A stretch of 64,000 bases of DNA from SBAX01 sp964646605 (GTDB lineage: Bacteria; Planctomycetota; Phycisphaerae; UBA1845). Where the stretch lies: contig CAZYEX010000038.1 in NCBI GenBank assembly GCA_964646605.1, forward strand, positions 1 through 64,000. The letters run 5' to 3'. Positions 1 to 9,118 of the stretch are shown piece after piece. Made by a program: the position numbers and the translations under genes. The notes beneath the pieces are model-generated. The model was not told the origin of the DNA. It did no database searches and worked only from the letters and a program-made list of their open reading frames with translations. Each line of letters starts with the position of its first letter. The stretch's first letter is position 1.

Positions 1-935
1 AACTCCGGAAACTCGTCCAAGAAAAGAACACCATAGTGGGCCAACGAAACCTCGCCCGCTTGGGGGATTGAACCTCCGCCGACCAAAGCCGGCATACTCG
101 CGGAGTGATGCGGGCTACGCACAGGCCGCCGGGCGAGCAGCGCCGTCCCCGGCGGTAGTTCACCGGATACGGAATGAATGCGCGTGGCCTCGACCGATTC
201 TTCGAGGGTCAGCGGCGGCAGAATCGTGGGCAGTCGCTTGGCGAGCCTCGTCTTTCCCGATCCCGGCGGGCCGATGAGGAGGACGTTGTGCCCGCCGGAC
301 GCGGCGATGATCATGGCTCGCTTGACGTGCTCCTGCCCGCGGACCTCGGTGAAGTCGCAATCATATTTGGCCGATCCCGCGAACGCCGCCGCGAGGTCGA
401 TGGTCTTCGGTTCCAGCGGAAGCTGTCCGGCGAGAAACCCCACGGCCTCGGTCAGCGATGTCACGGGTATGACATCCACTCCTTCGACCACCGCCGCCTC
501 CGCGGCGTTCTCCGCCGGCGCCAGCACTCCGCGAAACCCGCGCTCCCTGGCCAATAGCGCCACCGACAACGCCCCTTTGGTCGTCCGCACGCGACCGTCG
601 AGAGCCAACTCCCCGACCACCACGTATTGATCCAGACAGTCCGAGGTCACGTCCCCGTTGGCAAAGAGAATCCCCAGCGCAATAGGAAGATCGAACGCCG
701 GACCCTCCTTTCGCACGTCCGCCGGGGCGAGGTTGACCACCGCCTTGTGCCGCGGGAAGGCATACCCCGAGTTCTGCAGCGCTGTCCGCACCCGCTCGAT
801 GCTCTCCTTCACCGCCGCATCGGGCAGTCCCACCAGGGTCGCCCCCGCAAAGCCCTTGGTGGAAACGTCCACCTCGACCTCCACGGGAATGGCCTCAATG
901 CCGGAAAAAGTCGCACTGTGCAAACGAGCAATCAC
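1..935 (-). CDS. comM: ComM/YifB-family Mg-chelatase-like AAA+ ATPase (N-terminal part, cut by window edge)
   Basis: The reading frame enters from the left edge and is open for 311 codons from a GTG start (VIARLHSATFSGIEA). The N-terminal domain has the family pattern of an S5/Lon-protease-like fold (for example VGLPDAAVKESIERV and KAVVNLAPADVRKEGPAF), followed by the AAA+ ATPase domain with Walker A GPPGSGKTRLAKR and the family signature LVGGGSIPQAGEVSLAH ahead of Walker B GVLFLDEFPE at the edge. YifB/ComM proteins are about 500 residues long; ComM is a hexameric helicase that promotes branch migration during integration of transforming DNA, while the role in non-competent bacteria is unclear. 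The C-terminal third lies outside the window. Family assignment is firm; competence function is inference. Confidence 0.9.
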   Translation of the reverse strand, partial: MIARLHSATFSGIEAIPVEVEVDVSTKGFAGATLVGLPDAAVKESIERVRTALQNSGYAFPRHKAVVNLAPADVRKEGPAFDLPIALGILFANGDVTSDCLDQYVVVGELALDGRVRTTKGALSVALLARERGFRGVLAPAENAAEAAVVEGVDVIPVTSLTEAVGFLAGQLPLEPKTIDLAAAFAGSAKYDCDFTEVRGQEHVKRAMIIAASGGHNVLLIGPPGSGKTRLAKRLPTILPPLTLEESVEATRIHSVSGELPPGTALLARRPVRSPHHSASMPALVGGGSIPQAGEVSLAHYGVLFLDEFPE

Positions 936-1353
936 AGGACGCCATTCTACCCCCCTCCACCCCACTCCGCGAGCCGGCAGGGTGCCCTCTTGGCACGTAT
1001 CACCCAGGGATGCCTTAAGGGAGAACCCACCCTCACATCTTGCATTCGATCCGGCGCTTCTGGCCCAAGATCAACACATGATTGAGCGCAACGCGGAGGT
1101 AGATAGATCCGACGAGGGGATCGGCGACATCGGGCACCCAACCCATCGCCTAGAAGCCGTCATTTAGACCACACCGGCTCGCCCAAGGTTCGATACGCCG
1201 GACACGGGAAGCAAGACTGACTTGCGGATAAGCGCCATCTACACGCTTGCAAATCAATTCTTTTTTCGCTTGACAAACCAGCCGCGAAGAGTACTCTTTG
1301 AGGCGTCGGCGGATCGCTATTCGTCGCTGTCGTCTGACAAGGAGACGTTCGTC
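936..1353. other. Intergenic region without a recognisable gene
   Basis: About 420 bases between the divergently oriented ComM-type gene and the small cysteine-rich gene. Apart from a possible promoter near the right end I see no convincing coding potential or hairpin here; open frames in it lack plausible starts and family resemblance. Confidence 0.5.
1270..1297 (+). promoter_or_regulatory. Possible promoter of the small cysteine-rich protein gene
   Basis: A perfect TTGACA (1270-1275) is followed after 16 bases by TACTCT (1292-1297), which matches only three of six positions of a sigma-70 -10 box. It lies about 55 bases ahead of the ATG at 1354. The -35 match is strong, the -10 weak; offered as a candidate only. 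Confidence 0.3.
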
Positions 1354-1665
1354 ATGAAAGCTTTCAGGTCAATCGCGTTCATCACAGCGGTTGTCGGGGC
1401 GATGATATTTGTGGCTTCGCCAACGGCGAAATCGCAATTACAGGCCAACCTTCCAGTGGTGGCAGAGGCGATCGCCCTTTCGATCGTCGCTGACCATTGC
1501 CCTACCGGGTGTACCTGCAAAAACGGATGCACCTGTGGGTGCGCGAACCCTTGCGCGGACAGCGACTGTAAGAAAAGTTGCAAGACCGAAAACGGGTGTA
1601 AGGCCTGTTGTGCCAATAGTAGTCCAGCAATTGCCGTATGTAGTCAGAAGTGCGCCACGATGTAA
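1354..1665 (+). CDS. Small secreted cysteine-rich protein
   Basis: Encodes 103 residues. The ATG at 1354 is preferred over an upstream in-frame start because AAGGAG sits 9 bases ahead and the protein then begins with a clear signal peptide (MKAFRSIAFITAVVGAM...). After a short linker the last 55 residues hold 14 cysteines in tight clusters (CPTGCTCKNGCTCGC, then CADSDCKKSC, GCKACC, CSQKC) with glycine, lysine and asparagine between. The density of cysteines resembles metallothionein-like or disulfide-rich secreted peptides, but I recognise no named family. The next gene on the same strand, 172 bases downstream, encodes a thioredoxin-fold protein, so a joint envelope function is possible. Function unknown. 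Confidence 0.75.
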   Translation: MKAFRSIAFITAVVGAMIFVASPTAKSQLQANLPVVAEAIALSIVADHCPTGCTCKNGCTCGCANPCADSDCKKSCKTENGCKACCANSSPAIAVCSQKCATM

Positions 1666-1837
1666 TAGGGGGTCCGACGGTCGCGGCGAGTCCCCTGTGT
1701 TGATGGAACGGTTCTTCCGTCGCGGTGACGTGCGGGAAATCGGGTGCCGTTCAACACGGAGGGCGGCACGCCAGGGGGGCAAGTGCTTCTACGGCTTCCC
1801 GCAGGCAGCGAGGCGATCCGTCCGCTGAGGTTCGACC

Positions 1838-3361
1838 TTGTTTCGACGAGTCGTGCAATCTTCCTTCGCGGTGGGGTTTATCGCCGCGTTACCGAGTTTA
1901 GCCCAGGGTCCCGCTCCTGCGTTCGGCAATTTGGATTTCGTTCCGGAGCTTGAGGCCAGAGTATGGCTCAATCCCCAACCTGCCCAGATCTACGCCCGAC
2001 CCCTCTATGCGCTGGTCGTTTTTTGGTCATCCAGTTCTCCCTTGACCCCCCCAATGGTCAAGGCCGTCAACGATCTTCAGCGTCGCTACCGCGATGGTCG
2101 TCTAATGGTCGTCGGGTTATGTGAGGACAAGGCGAAGCGTGTCGAGCAGTATTTGCGGCAGAAGAAGATCAAGTTCAAGGTGGGGGCGGAGAGCCGTTCC
2201 GCCAAGAAGTTCGGAGTTGCGGAGGCTCCGGCGGTCGTTTTGATCGACCTGAAAGCCCGTGAAAGTCGTTGGAGTGCGCAGGGGAGTTCGCTCGTCGCGG
2301 AAGCGCTGAGGCGGGCTGTTACCGACCTCCTGGGCGATCCTGAGGGCCACGATCGATCATCGCGCCTTGCGGGCGAGGAAGTCGCGGATCGAAACTTGAT
2401 CGCCGCACGTGGTGCCGCAGCGGAGGTCGAAGTCTCGGCGATCACGGAGGAGGTGCTTTCCGAGACCGCCGAACAGCTCTGGATTGAGCCCGAAGACCTT
2501 GCGGTCTTGGATGACTTCTACGAGCGGCATCTGCCCAGCGATCCGGATGGACCTGCGGCGCGCAGCGAAAACGTAGCAAGGTTGTACGCGATGGGGGAAG
2601 AGGGTGACGTCGGGTACGGAGGTCTCTACAAGAGCGGACGGCTCAGCGAGTCCGCGAAGGCTTATGTTCGCGATCGGCTGCTTTCGATCGCGCAAGAGGA
2701 CCCCTCGGTACGACAGAGCGCGCTGGGGGCGCTCCGCCGCCAGGTCGGCACCGACGCGCGCGATGCATTGGACGAAATGCGGGCCATGAGAACCGCGGAG
2801 CCTGATCGCTGGGTGCGCGCTGCATGGGACATGACCATCGACCGGGTGGATCCGTCGCCGTCGCCCGAGGTGCAGGCAAGACTCCACCGCCCCAAGAACG
2901 CCACGCAACTGAGGCGCATGCTAAGAAACGAATCGGCCCCGAACGCTAGTCGATGGAGTGATGCCCAAGCGTACTTCGAGACCGTCGCTCAGCGGTCAAC
3001 TCAGGAGCTCTTGGCGGACTATGGTTCGTTCCACGACGCGGAAGACGAGCCCCTGCGCGAGAACGCCGCGCTGAAGCGTTCTTTTTCGATCGATACCATT
3101 GCCGCGCGGATTGAAGAGGGAAAGACCGCCGACGTTCCAGGTCTTTCGACCGGATTGTTGCAGACCTTAGGAGGCGAATCGGATGCGGTGATCCGTATGA
3201 CGACGGTCGAGGCGCTTCAGGCCCTGGCAAGACAAGCCTCACTTACGGAACGTCAGCAGATCGTCAGTGGGCTCGAGCGGCATCTGGCCGTCGAGCTGGA
3301 TCCCTACTTTGCCAAGCCAACGGTTGAGCAAGCCATCGAGGATCTCCGCGCAATGCCATAA
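1838..3361 (+). CDS. Exported thioredoxin-fold (TlpA-like) protein lacking the redox cysteines
   Basis: Encodes 507 residues from a TTG start with GAGG 8 bases upstream; the N-terminus (MFRRVVQSSFAVGFIAALPSLAQG) is a signal peptide. Residues about 50-165 follow the TlpA/redoxin pattern: strand ALVVFW, then the active-site loop SSSSPLTPP, a helix, strand LMVVGLCED, and the cis-proline segment VAEAPAVVLID. Where TlpA proteins have W-C-P-P-C this one has serine at 67 and threonine at 70, so it should not catalyse disulfide exchange. The remaining about 340 residues are helix-rich, with no family I can name; ALGALRRQV and TVEALQALARQA look like HEAT-type helices. It may bind a partner rather than act as an oxidoreductase. 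Fold assignment is fairly confident, function is not. Confidence 0.7.
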   Translation: MFRRVVQSSFAVGFIAALPSLAQGPAPAFGNLDFVPELEARVWLNPQPAQIYARPLYALVVFWSSSSPLTPPMVKAVNDLQRRYRDGRLMVVGLCEDKAKRVEQYLRQKKIKFKVGAESRSAKKFGVAEAPAVVLIDLKARESRWSAQGSSLVAEALRRAVTDLLGDPEGHDRSSRLAGEEVADRNLIAARGAAAEVEVSAITEEVLSETAEQLWIEPEDLAVLDDFYERHLPSDPDGPAARSENVARLYAMGEEGDVGYGGLYKSGRLSESAKAYVRDRLLSIAQEDPSVRQSALGALRRQVGTDARDALDEMRAMRTAEPDRWVRAAWDMTIDRVDPSPSPEVQARLHRPKNATQLRRMLRNESAPNASRWSDAQAYFETVAQRSTQELLADYGSFHDAEDEPLRENAALKRSFSIDTIAARIEEGKTADVPGLSTGLLQTLGGESDAVIRMTTVEALQALARQASLTERQQIVSGLERHLAVELDPYFAKPTVEQAIEDLRAMP

Positions 3362-3693
3362 CCTTACGGGCGTCGACCGCAGCAACGACGCCCAATATCA
3401 AGGAGTTCAGCGCGGTGAACGTGTACGGCCGGCGGATCAGCCCCAAAGAGGCGCCTTGCGACCGAGACGATGGCGGCCCGGTACGCCGCCCAAGGAACCA
3501 CCGTTGGGCCGCGGATCCCTCCGTCGGAATGCGATCGAGAACGCAAGTCAGACGGCGTGGAGGTCTGCGTATTCCTGTTGCCCATCGACGCCACAACTCG
3601 GTGATCCGTTCAACTTGATTGTGGAGCCTCACGGTCAGGCTGGGGCTCATGGAACCGATTGCGGGACGATGGGGACCACCACGACCCGGCGGA
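3362..3693. other. Intergenic region between convergent genes
   Basis: About 330 bases between the thioredoxin-fold gene and purF, which face each other. It contains one hairpin just after the first stop codon (listed separately) and otherwise nothing I can assign. Confidence 0.5.
3368..3393 (+). terminator. Hairpin after the thioredoxin-fold gene
   Basis: Perfect 8-base arms GGGCGTCG (3368-3375) and CGACGCCC (3386-3393) with a 10-base loop begin 7 bases after the stop codon. There is no following T-run, so intrinsic termination is possible but not proven. Confidence 0.35.
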
Positions 3694-5130
3694 TTACTCG
3701 AACATCTTGAGCTGCACGCGTTCCAGGGCGAACTTCTCGACGGGCTCCTCCACGTTCATCGGGTAGTTGCCCGAGAAACACGCCGTGCAGTACTTTTCCT
3801 TGGGCATGGAGACGCAGGAGAGCATCCCCTCGAGGGACAAGTAGGCCATCGAGTCCACCCCCACGAATTTGCGGATTTCCTCCACGCTGCGATCGTGGGC
3901 GATGAGTTCGTTCTGATCCGGAAAGTCGATGCCGAAGTAGCAGGGGTGTCGGATCGGCGGGCTGGCCACGCGCAGATGGATTTCCTTAGCCCCCGCCTCG
4001 CGCAGAGCACCGATTTTTCCACGGGTCGTCGTTCCGCGGACGACCGAATCCTCGACGACGATGAGCCGCTGCCCGGCGACGGCCTCCTTGATGACCGAAA
4101 GTTTCATCCGCACCGCCAAATCCCGCCCTTCCTTGGTGGGCATGAGGAACGACCGACCGCTGTAGTGGCTGGTGGTGAACGCACGCCCGTAGGGAATCCC
4201 GCTTTCCTGGGCGAACCCCGTAGCGGCGCATTGCCCGGCATTGGGAATCGGCACGACCCAATCGGCCTCCACCGGGGCTTCGCGGGCGAGCTGCCGTCCC
4301 ATCGCCACCCGAGCCATGTGAACGTTCTCCCCGAAGACTTGGCTCGAGGGATCGGCAAAGTAAATCTGCTCGAAGATGCACGCCGCCCCGCGACCGCCCA
4401 TGTCGCCGCCGAATCGCCGCGAGCTTACCCCCTCGTTGTTGACCGTGACGATCTCTCCGGGCTCGATCTCCCGCTCGTAGACCGCGTCGATCATGTCGAA
4501 GGCCTTGGTCTCCGAGGCCACCACGACGGCGCCGTTCTTCGTCCGTCCCAGAACCAGCGGCCGGAATCCCAACGGGTCGCGCACCGCCACCATGCGATCC
4601 GGAAAGAGAAACAGCAGCGAGTAGGCCCCCTGCAAGTGATTCAGCACGTGCGCAAGCGGGTGCTCTTTCGTCTGATGCGTGGGCTTGGCCAGTAGGTGAA
4701 TGATGACTTCCGTGTCGCTCGTCGTCTGAAAAATGTGCCCGACCTGTTCGTATCCGCGCCGCAGGAGCGCCGCGTTGATGAGGTTCCCGTTGTGGGCGAT
4801 GGCCACTTGTCCTTCAGCATAAGCAAACAGCAGCGGCTGGGTGTTGTTTTCCGTGCAGGAACCGGTCGTGGAATAACGACAATGCCCGATGGCCGAACGC
4901 CCGCGGATTTTCAACAGACTGGGTTCGTCGAAGACCTGGCTGACCAGCCCCAGCCCGCAATGGCGGACCAATTGCCCGTTCTGAATGGCCACGATCCCCG
5001 CCGACTCCTGCCCGCGGTGTTGAAGCGCATAGAGCCCCAGGTGCGTCAGGGGAACGGCATCGTCATGGCCCCATATGCCGAACAACGCACAATGATGTCG
5101 TATGGATCGCGTTTGCAATGGCTCGGTCAC
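3694..5130 (-). CDS. purF: Amidophosphoribosyltransferase
   Basis: Encodes 478 residues, the normal length for this cytoplasmic enzyme, which converts PRPP and glutamine to 5-phosphoribosylamine in the first committed step of purine synthesis. The GTG start gives a 13-residue propeptide before the nucleophile Cys14 (CALFGIWGH), as in the Bacillus-type enzyme that is matured by propeptide removal. The N-terminal Ntn glutaminase domain shows LQHRGQESAG, GHCRYSTTG and HNGN; the C-terminal phosphoribosyltransferase domain has the PRPP loop IVVEDSVVRGTTT. Cysteines in HPCYFGIDFP and near the C-terminus in KYCTACFSG match the ligands of the 4Fe-4S cluster of that subclass. The gene stands alone here with a DedA gene upstream on the same strand. 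Confidence 0.97.
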   Translation of the reverse strand: MTEPLQTRSIRHHCALFGIWGHDDAVPLTHLGLYALQHRGQESAGIVAIQNGQLVRHCGLGLVSQVFDEPSLLKIRGRSAIGHCRYSTTGSCTENNTQPLLFAYAEGQVAIAHNGNLINAALLRRGYEQVGHIFQTTSDTEVIIHLLAKPTHQTKEHPLAHVLNHLQGAYSLLFLFPDRMVAVRDPLGFRPLVLGRTKNGAVVVASETKAFDMIDAVYEREIEPGEIVTVNNEGVSSRRFGGDMGGRGAACIFEQIYFADPSSQVFGENVHMARVAMGRQLAREAPVEADWVVPIPNAGQCAATGFAQESGIPYGRAFTTSHYSGRSFLMPTKEGRDLAVRMKLSVIKEAVAGQRLIVVEDSVVRGTTTRGKIGALREAGAKEIHLRVASPPIRHPCYFGIDFPDQNELIAHDRSVEEIRKFVGVDSMAYLSLEGMLSCVSMPKEKYCTACFSGNYPMNVEEPVEKFALERVQLKMFE

Positions 5131-5182
5131 GCCCCGTTCGCCGGTAAAAGGGTAGCATAGCCGAAGACGGAAGGTTCGTCAA

Positions 5183-5208
5183 ACGCCGCATTTCACGGCC
5201 TGCGGCGT
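5183..5208 (-). terminator. Hairpin downstream of the DedA gene
   Basis: Perfect 8-base arms ACGCCGCA (5183-5190) and TGCGGCGT (5201-5208) with a 10-base loop lie between the end of the DedA gene and the start of purF. No T-run follows. It may end DedA transcription or separate it from purF. Confidence 0.4.
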
Positions 5209-5270
5209 GGGGCCCCAGATCGGCAGCCCGCCCGACACAGGTAGAACGCCCCCTCAAACCCAATGGAACG

Positions 5271-5921
5271 TCAGCCCTCGTCAGTCCGGCCAAGGCGATC
5301 GGTCGACCTCCGCCCGTGGGTCGACAGCCTCTCCACTTCTCGGTTTCGCGCCGAGCGAGCGAACGCCAGCCACAAAAGCCACACCACGCCAATTCCGATG
5401 GCGATGAACACAATGACGTGCTCCACGTCCGCCACACGCTGTTGGAGGCGGTCGTAGCTGTGACCGAAAACGTAGCCCAGGGCGACGAACGTGGGCACCG
5501 ATATCAGCGCCGCCAACCCGTTCATCCCCAGGAACTTCCACACGCTCATCTTCATCGCCCCGGCCATGAGAAACACCACCGCCCGAACACCAGGCAAAAA
5601 CCGGCCTACGAAAACCGTCTTGAGCTGGTGATTGTGGAACTGCTGTCGGATGGCCTCGATCCGCGCCGGCGTCGCCAACCACCGAACCAGGCGGTGCTCC
5701 AGCAACTCCGACGCCCACCGATGCCCGAGGTAGAAAATGAACAGGTCGCCGGACAGGACCGCAAACATTGCCACCGGGATCATCCATCCCAAATGGGCGT
5801 GACCCAGATAGCACGCCAGCCCGCCACCCAACAGCGCGATGTCCTCGGGGATCGGAACGCCCGTCGAGGCGATCCAAATCGCAATCAAGACCCCTAGATA
5901 CGGACCCAAACCCTCGTACAC
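5271..5921 (-). CDS. DedA-family inner-membrane protein
   Basis: Encodes 216 residues from a GTG start with AGGGAG about 9 bases upstream. It has the DedA/VTT arrangement: an N-terminal membrane segment with the family pattern ASTGVPIPEDIALLGGG, a second segment leading to SGDLFIFYLGHRWA, then the re-entrant-loop motif VGRFLPGVRAVVFLMAGAMKM, and two further hydrophobic segments (LAALISVPTFVALGYVFG and VIVFIAIGIGVVWLLWLAF). DedA proteins are transporters linked to membrane homeostasis, including undecaprenyl-phosphate recycling in some members; which substrate this one handles cannot be read from the sequence. The charged tail after the last segment is about 30 residues. Purine biosynthesis gene purF follows but no functional link is evident. 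Confidence 0.9.
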   Translation of the reverse strand: MYEGLGPYLGVLIAIWIASTGVPIPEDIALLGGGLACYLGHAHLGWMIPVAMFAVLSGDLFIFYLGHRWASELLEHRLVRWLATPARIEAIRQQFHNHQLKTVFVGRFLPGVRAVVFLMAGAMKMSVWKFLGMNGLAALISVPTFVALGYVFGHSYDRLQQRVADVEHVIVFIAIGIGVVWLLWLAFARSARNREVERLSTHGRRSTDRLGRTDEG

Positions 5922-6108
5922 GTACGCCGAACTCCCTCACCGACCGCCCATGAACCCACGTCCCTGCTTCATCGGGAAGGTCCGGGGACGGTTATACCAT
6001 GTACCGCGGCTTGATGTCGCCGAGCCCCGCCTTTGACACGCTACGGGTGTGATCCATAGAATGGAGTGGGTGCCCGGACTCGTCGGCCCTGCGGTGGGTG
6101 CAAGTACG

Positions 6109-6339
6109 ATGAAGCAGAACATCAGGGCATTCATTCACCCGGAGGACGGCGGATATGTCGTGGAGTGTCCCGACGTGAACGCCGTGACCCAGGGCGACAC
6201 CCTAGACGAGGCCATTGCCAACCTTCGCGAAGTCGTCTCGCTCGCTCTCCACGGCGAGGACCCCGCCGACTACGGACTCGCTCCGAGCGCCCCGATTCTC
6301 GTGACCATTGAGCTGGAGCCGCTGTCGCGTGCCGGGTAA
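6109..6339 (+). CDS. hicB: HicB-family antitoxin-like protein
   Basis: Encodes 76 residues; the ATG at 6109 is chosen over an earlier in-frame one because the HicB fold begins at once (MKQNIRAFIHPEDGGYVVE). It shows the short HicB/UPF0150 pattern: strand, GGYVVECPDVNAVTQGDTLD, helix EAIANLREVVSLAL, and a C-terminal strand ILVTIELEPL. In type II toxin-antitoxin pairs HicB binds and inactivates the mRNA interferase HicA. No extra DNA-binding domain is present. No intact hicA is found on either side: a 20-codon frame overlapping the stop codon (GTG at 6329, stop ends 6388, beginning VPGKLRRV) is all that remains where a HicA start would be expected. Confidence 0.8.
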   Translation: MKQNIRAFIHPEDGGYVVECPDVNAVTQGDTLDEAIANLREVVSLALHGEDPADYGLAPSAPILVTIELEPLSRAG

Positions 6340-6421
6340 GTTGCGGCGTAGGGTCCGCTCCGCGGACCACCCGTTTCGCTGCGGATAGACGCACCCCATC
6401 ACAAACGAAGTTGAAATCTGC

Positions 6422-9118
6422 TTATGTTTCCTGCAGCGTCTCCGCCTTCGGCGGCGCCGTCGGATCGAGCTTGTCGGGCTTGATTTGCAGTGTCTTTCGG
6501 GCGTCGGCGAGCTTGGACCGATCGAACTGTCCGATGCGGGCGAGTTCCTGCAAGGCCGCGAGGGTCACATAGCGCCAGTCCATCTCGAAGTAATCGCGCA
6601 GCTCCGCCCGCGCCTCGCTTCGGCCGTACCCGTCCGTGCCCAGCGGACGGATTCCTCCCGGGACCCATCGGGCGATCTGATCGGGGACGGCCTTCATGTA
6701 GTCGCACGTAGCCACGACCGGATACGGCTCATCCGACAGAACCTGCGTGACGTACGGCGTCCGCGGCGGCTCGTCCGCGTGCAGCAGATTCCACCGCTCG
6801 CACGCCAACGCCTCTCGACGCAACAACAGATAGCTCGTGGCGCTCCACACATCCGCCGCAACCCCGAAGGTCTCGTCGAGAATTCCCTGCGCCGTCAACG
6901 CCTCGCGGAGGATTCCCCCGCTCCCGAACAGATGAATCCGCGGGCGCTTGCCGCGCTGCTCGGCCGGACGGAACTTGTACAACCCCTTGAGGATCCCCTC
7001 TTCGCACCCCTCGGGCATCGGCGGGTGAACATAGGGCTCGTTTTGCACCGTCAAATAGTAATACACCGGCTCGCGGACATGATACATCCGCCGAATGCCG
7101 TCCTTTACGATCACCGCGATCTCGTACGCGAACGCCGGATCGTAGGTGATCACACTGGGAATCGTGCCCGCCAGGATGTGGCTATGACCGTCCTGATGTT
7201 GCAACCCTTCGCCCGCCAGTGTGGTCCTCCCCGACGTACAACCGATCAGAAATCCGCGGCACCGTGCGTCCCCGCAAGCCCAAGCCAAATCCCCGATCCG
7301 CTGAAACCCAAACTGCGAATAGAAGAAGAAGAACGGGATGGTGTTGATCCCGTGGGTGACGTTGGCCGTCCCCGCAGCCGCGAACGACGCCATCGCCCCG
7401 GCTTCGGTGATTCCCTCTTCCAAAACCTGACCGTCCGTCGCCTCGCGGTAGTAGAGGAGCAAGTGCGAATCCACCGGCTCGTAACGCTGCCCGTTGTGCG
7501 AATAAATCCCATACTTGCGAAACAGGGCGTCCATGCCGAACGTGCGCGCTTCGTCCGGGATAATGGGCACCACCAGTTTGCCCAGCTCCGGATCGTCCAT
7601 CAGCCGCACCAGCACCCGAACCATAACCATGGTCGTGGCCATCTCTCGCTTGCCGGTCCCGGCGCGGAACTCCTCCACCGGATCAACCTTGGGAAGCGGT
7701 AGCGGCGACGCCCGCACTCGCCGACGCGGTACGAACCCGCCCAGCGCCCGTCGATGTTCGAGCATGTATTGAAACTCCACGCTCTCATCCGGCGGGCGGT
7801 AGAACGGCGCCTCCTCCAACTGCTTGTCGGAGATAGGAATGTTGAAGCGATCGCGGAAAGTACGCATCTCCTCGAAATCGAGCTTCTTTTGTTGGTGGGT
7901 GATGTTTCGCCCTTCGCCCGCCTCGCCGAGTCCGTAGCCTTTGATGGTCCGCGCCAGAATGACCGTCGGTTGCCCCTTGTGCTCGACCGCCGCCCGAAAA
8001 GCCGCGTACACCTTGGCCGGGTCGTGCCCCCCCAGACGCAGCTTCTGAATCTGCTCGTCGCGGAGGTGTTCCACCATCTGCCGTAGCCGCGGATCCTTGC
8101 CGAAGAACTTCTCCCGCGCATACGCCCCCGACTCGACGGTGTACTTCTGCCACTCCCCGTCGACCGTCTCGCTCATCGTTTGCACCAGGACGCCCTCGGA
8201 ATCCGCCGCCAGCAGCGGGTCCCAATCGTCGCCCCAGATGACCTTGAGCACGTTCCAACCCGCCCCGCGAAACGCCCCTTCGAGTTCCTGAATGATGCTG
8301 CCGTTGCCACGCACCGGACCGTCGAGCCTCTGCAAGTTGCAGTTCACCACGAAGATCAGATTGTCCAGTTGCTCGCGCGACGCCAGGTTGATCGCCCCCA
8401 GGGATTCCGGTTCGTCCATCTCGCCGTCACCCAGGAACGCCCACACGTGGCACTCCGAAGTGTCCTTCAACCCGCGGTCCTGGAGGTAACGGTTGAACCG
8501 CGCCTGATAAATCGCCATCAGCGGCGACAAGCCCATCGAAACCGTGGGGAACTCCCAGAAATCCGGCATCAACCAGGGGTGTGGGTACGACGACAGTCCG
8601 CCGCCCGGCTGCAGCTCACGCCGAAAATTGGTAAGCTGCGTGGTGCTCAGCCGCCGCAGCAGGTACGCCCGCGCATAGATCCCCGGCGCCGCGTGACCTT
8701 GGAAATAAATCTGATCCCCGATCTGCTCCGGCGTGTTACCCCTGAAGAAGTGCTCGAACCCAACCTCCAAGAATGTGGCCGCCGACGCGAACGTCGAGAT
8801 GTGTCCGCCGATGCCCGGCGAGCGCCGGTTCGCCCGCACCACCATGGCCAAGGCGTTCCACCGAATCAAGCTCTTGATCCGCCGCTCGATCGACCGGTCG
8901 CCGGGATACGCGGGCTGCCGTTCGATGGGAATGGTGTTGATGTACGGAGTGTTGGCCGTAAACGGGGCCACCACGTCGTTGCGCTGCCCCCACTCGATCA
9001 ACCGACCCAACAGGAACTTCGCCCGCTCCCGGCCCGCCGTATCCGCCACCGCCCGCAGGGAATCAATCCACTCCCGAGTTTCCGTCGGTTCGGAATCAAA
9101 CATAGGAATCCCGGCCAT
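6422..9118 (-). CDS. aceE: Pyruvate dehydrogenase E1 component, homodimeric (AceE) type
   Basis: Encodes 898 residues from the ATG at 9118 (MAGIPMFDSEPTETREW); this start lines up with the E. coli AceE N-terminus, whereas an in-frame start at 9199 would add 27 unlike residues. AceE is the thiamine-diphosphate-dependent E1 of the pyruvate dehydrogenase complex, decarboxylating pyruvate and acetylating the E2 lipoyl groups in the cytoplasm. The thiamine-diphosphate motif GDGEMDEPESLGAIN...NLIFVVNCNLQ is present, and further family blocks are GHISTFASAATFLEVGFEHF and GEGLQHQDGHSHILA. The length is slightly above the usual about 890. E2 (aceF) and E3 (lpd) genes are not adjacent, so the complex must be completed elsewhere. 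A palindrome and -10-like box lie upstream. Confidence 0.97.
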   Translation of the reverse strand: MAGIPMFDSEPTETREWIDSLRAVADTAGRERAKFLLGRLIEWGQRNDVVAPFTANTPYINTIPIERQPAYPGDRSIERRIKSLIRWNALAMVVRANRRSPGIGGHISTFASAATFLEVGFEHFFRGNTPEQIGDQIYFQGHAAPGIYARAYLLRRLSTTQLTNFRRELQPGGGLSSYPHPWLMPDFWEFPTVSMGLSPLMAIYQARFNRYLQDRGLKDTSECHVWAFLGDGEMDEPESLGAINLASREQLDNLIFVVNCNLQRLDGPVRGNGSIIQELEGAFRGAGWNVLKVIWGDDWDPLLAADSEGVLVQTMSETVDGEWQKYTVESGAYAREKFFGKDPRLRQMVEHLRDEQIQKLRLGGHDPAKVYAAFRAAVEHKGQPTVILARTIKGYGLGEAGEGRNITHQQKKLDFEEMRTFRDRFNIPISDKQLEEAPFYRPPDESVEFQYMLEHRRALGGFVPRRRVRASPLPLPKVDPVEEFRAGTGKREMATTMVMVRVLVRLMDDPELGKLVVPIIPDEARTFGMDALFRKYGIYSHNGQRYEPVDSHLLLYYREATDGQVLEEGITEAGAMASFAAAGTANVTHGINTIPFFFFYSQFGFQRIGDLAWACGDARCRGFLIGCTSGRTTLAGEGLQHQDGHSHILAGTIPSVITYDPAFAYEIAVIVKDGIRRMYHVREPVYYYLTVQNEPYVHPPMPEGCEEGILKGLYKFRPAEQRGKRPRIHLFGSGGILREALTAQGILDETFGVAADVWSATSYLLLRREALACERWNLLHADEPPRTPYVTQVLSDEPYPVVATCDYMKAVPDQIARWVPGGIRPLGTDGYGRSEARAELRDYFEMDWRYVTLAALQELARIGQFDRSKLADARKTLQIKPDKLDPTAPPKAETLQET

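Noticed and set aside
947..1141. Small minus-strand open frame in the first intergenic region
   Set aside because: No ribosome binding site or family resemblance; arginine/proline/cysteine-rich chance frame.
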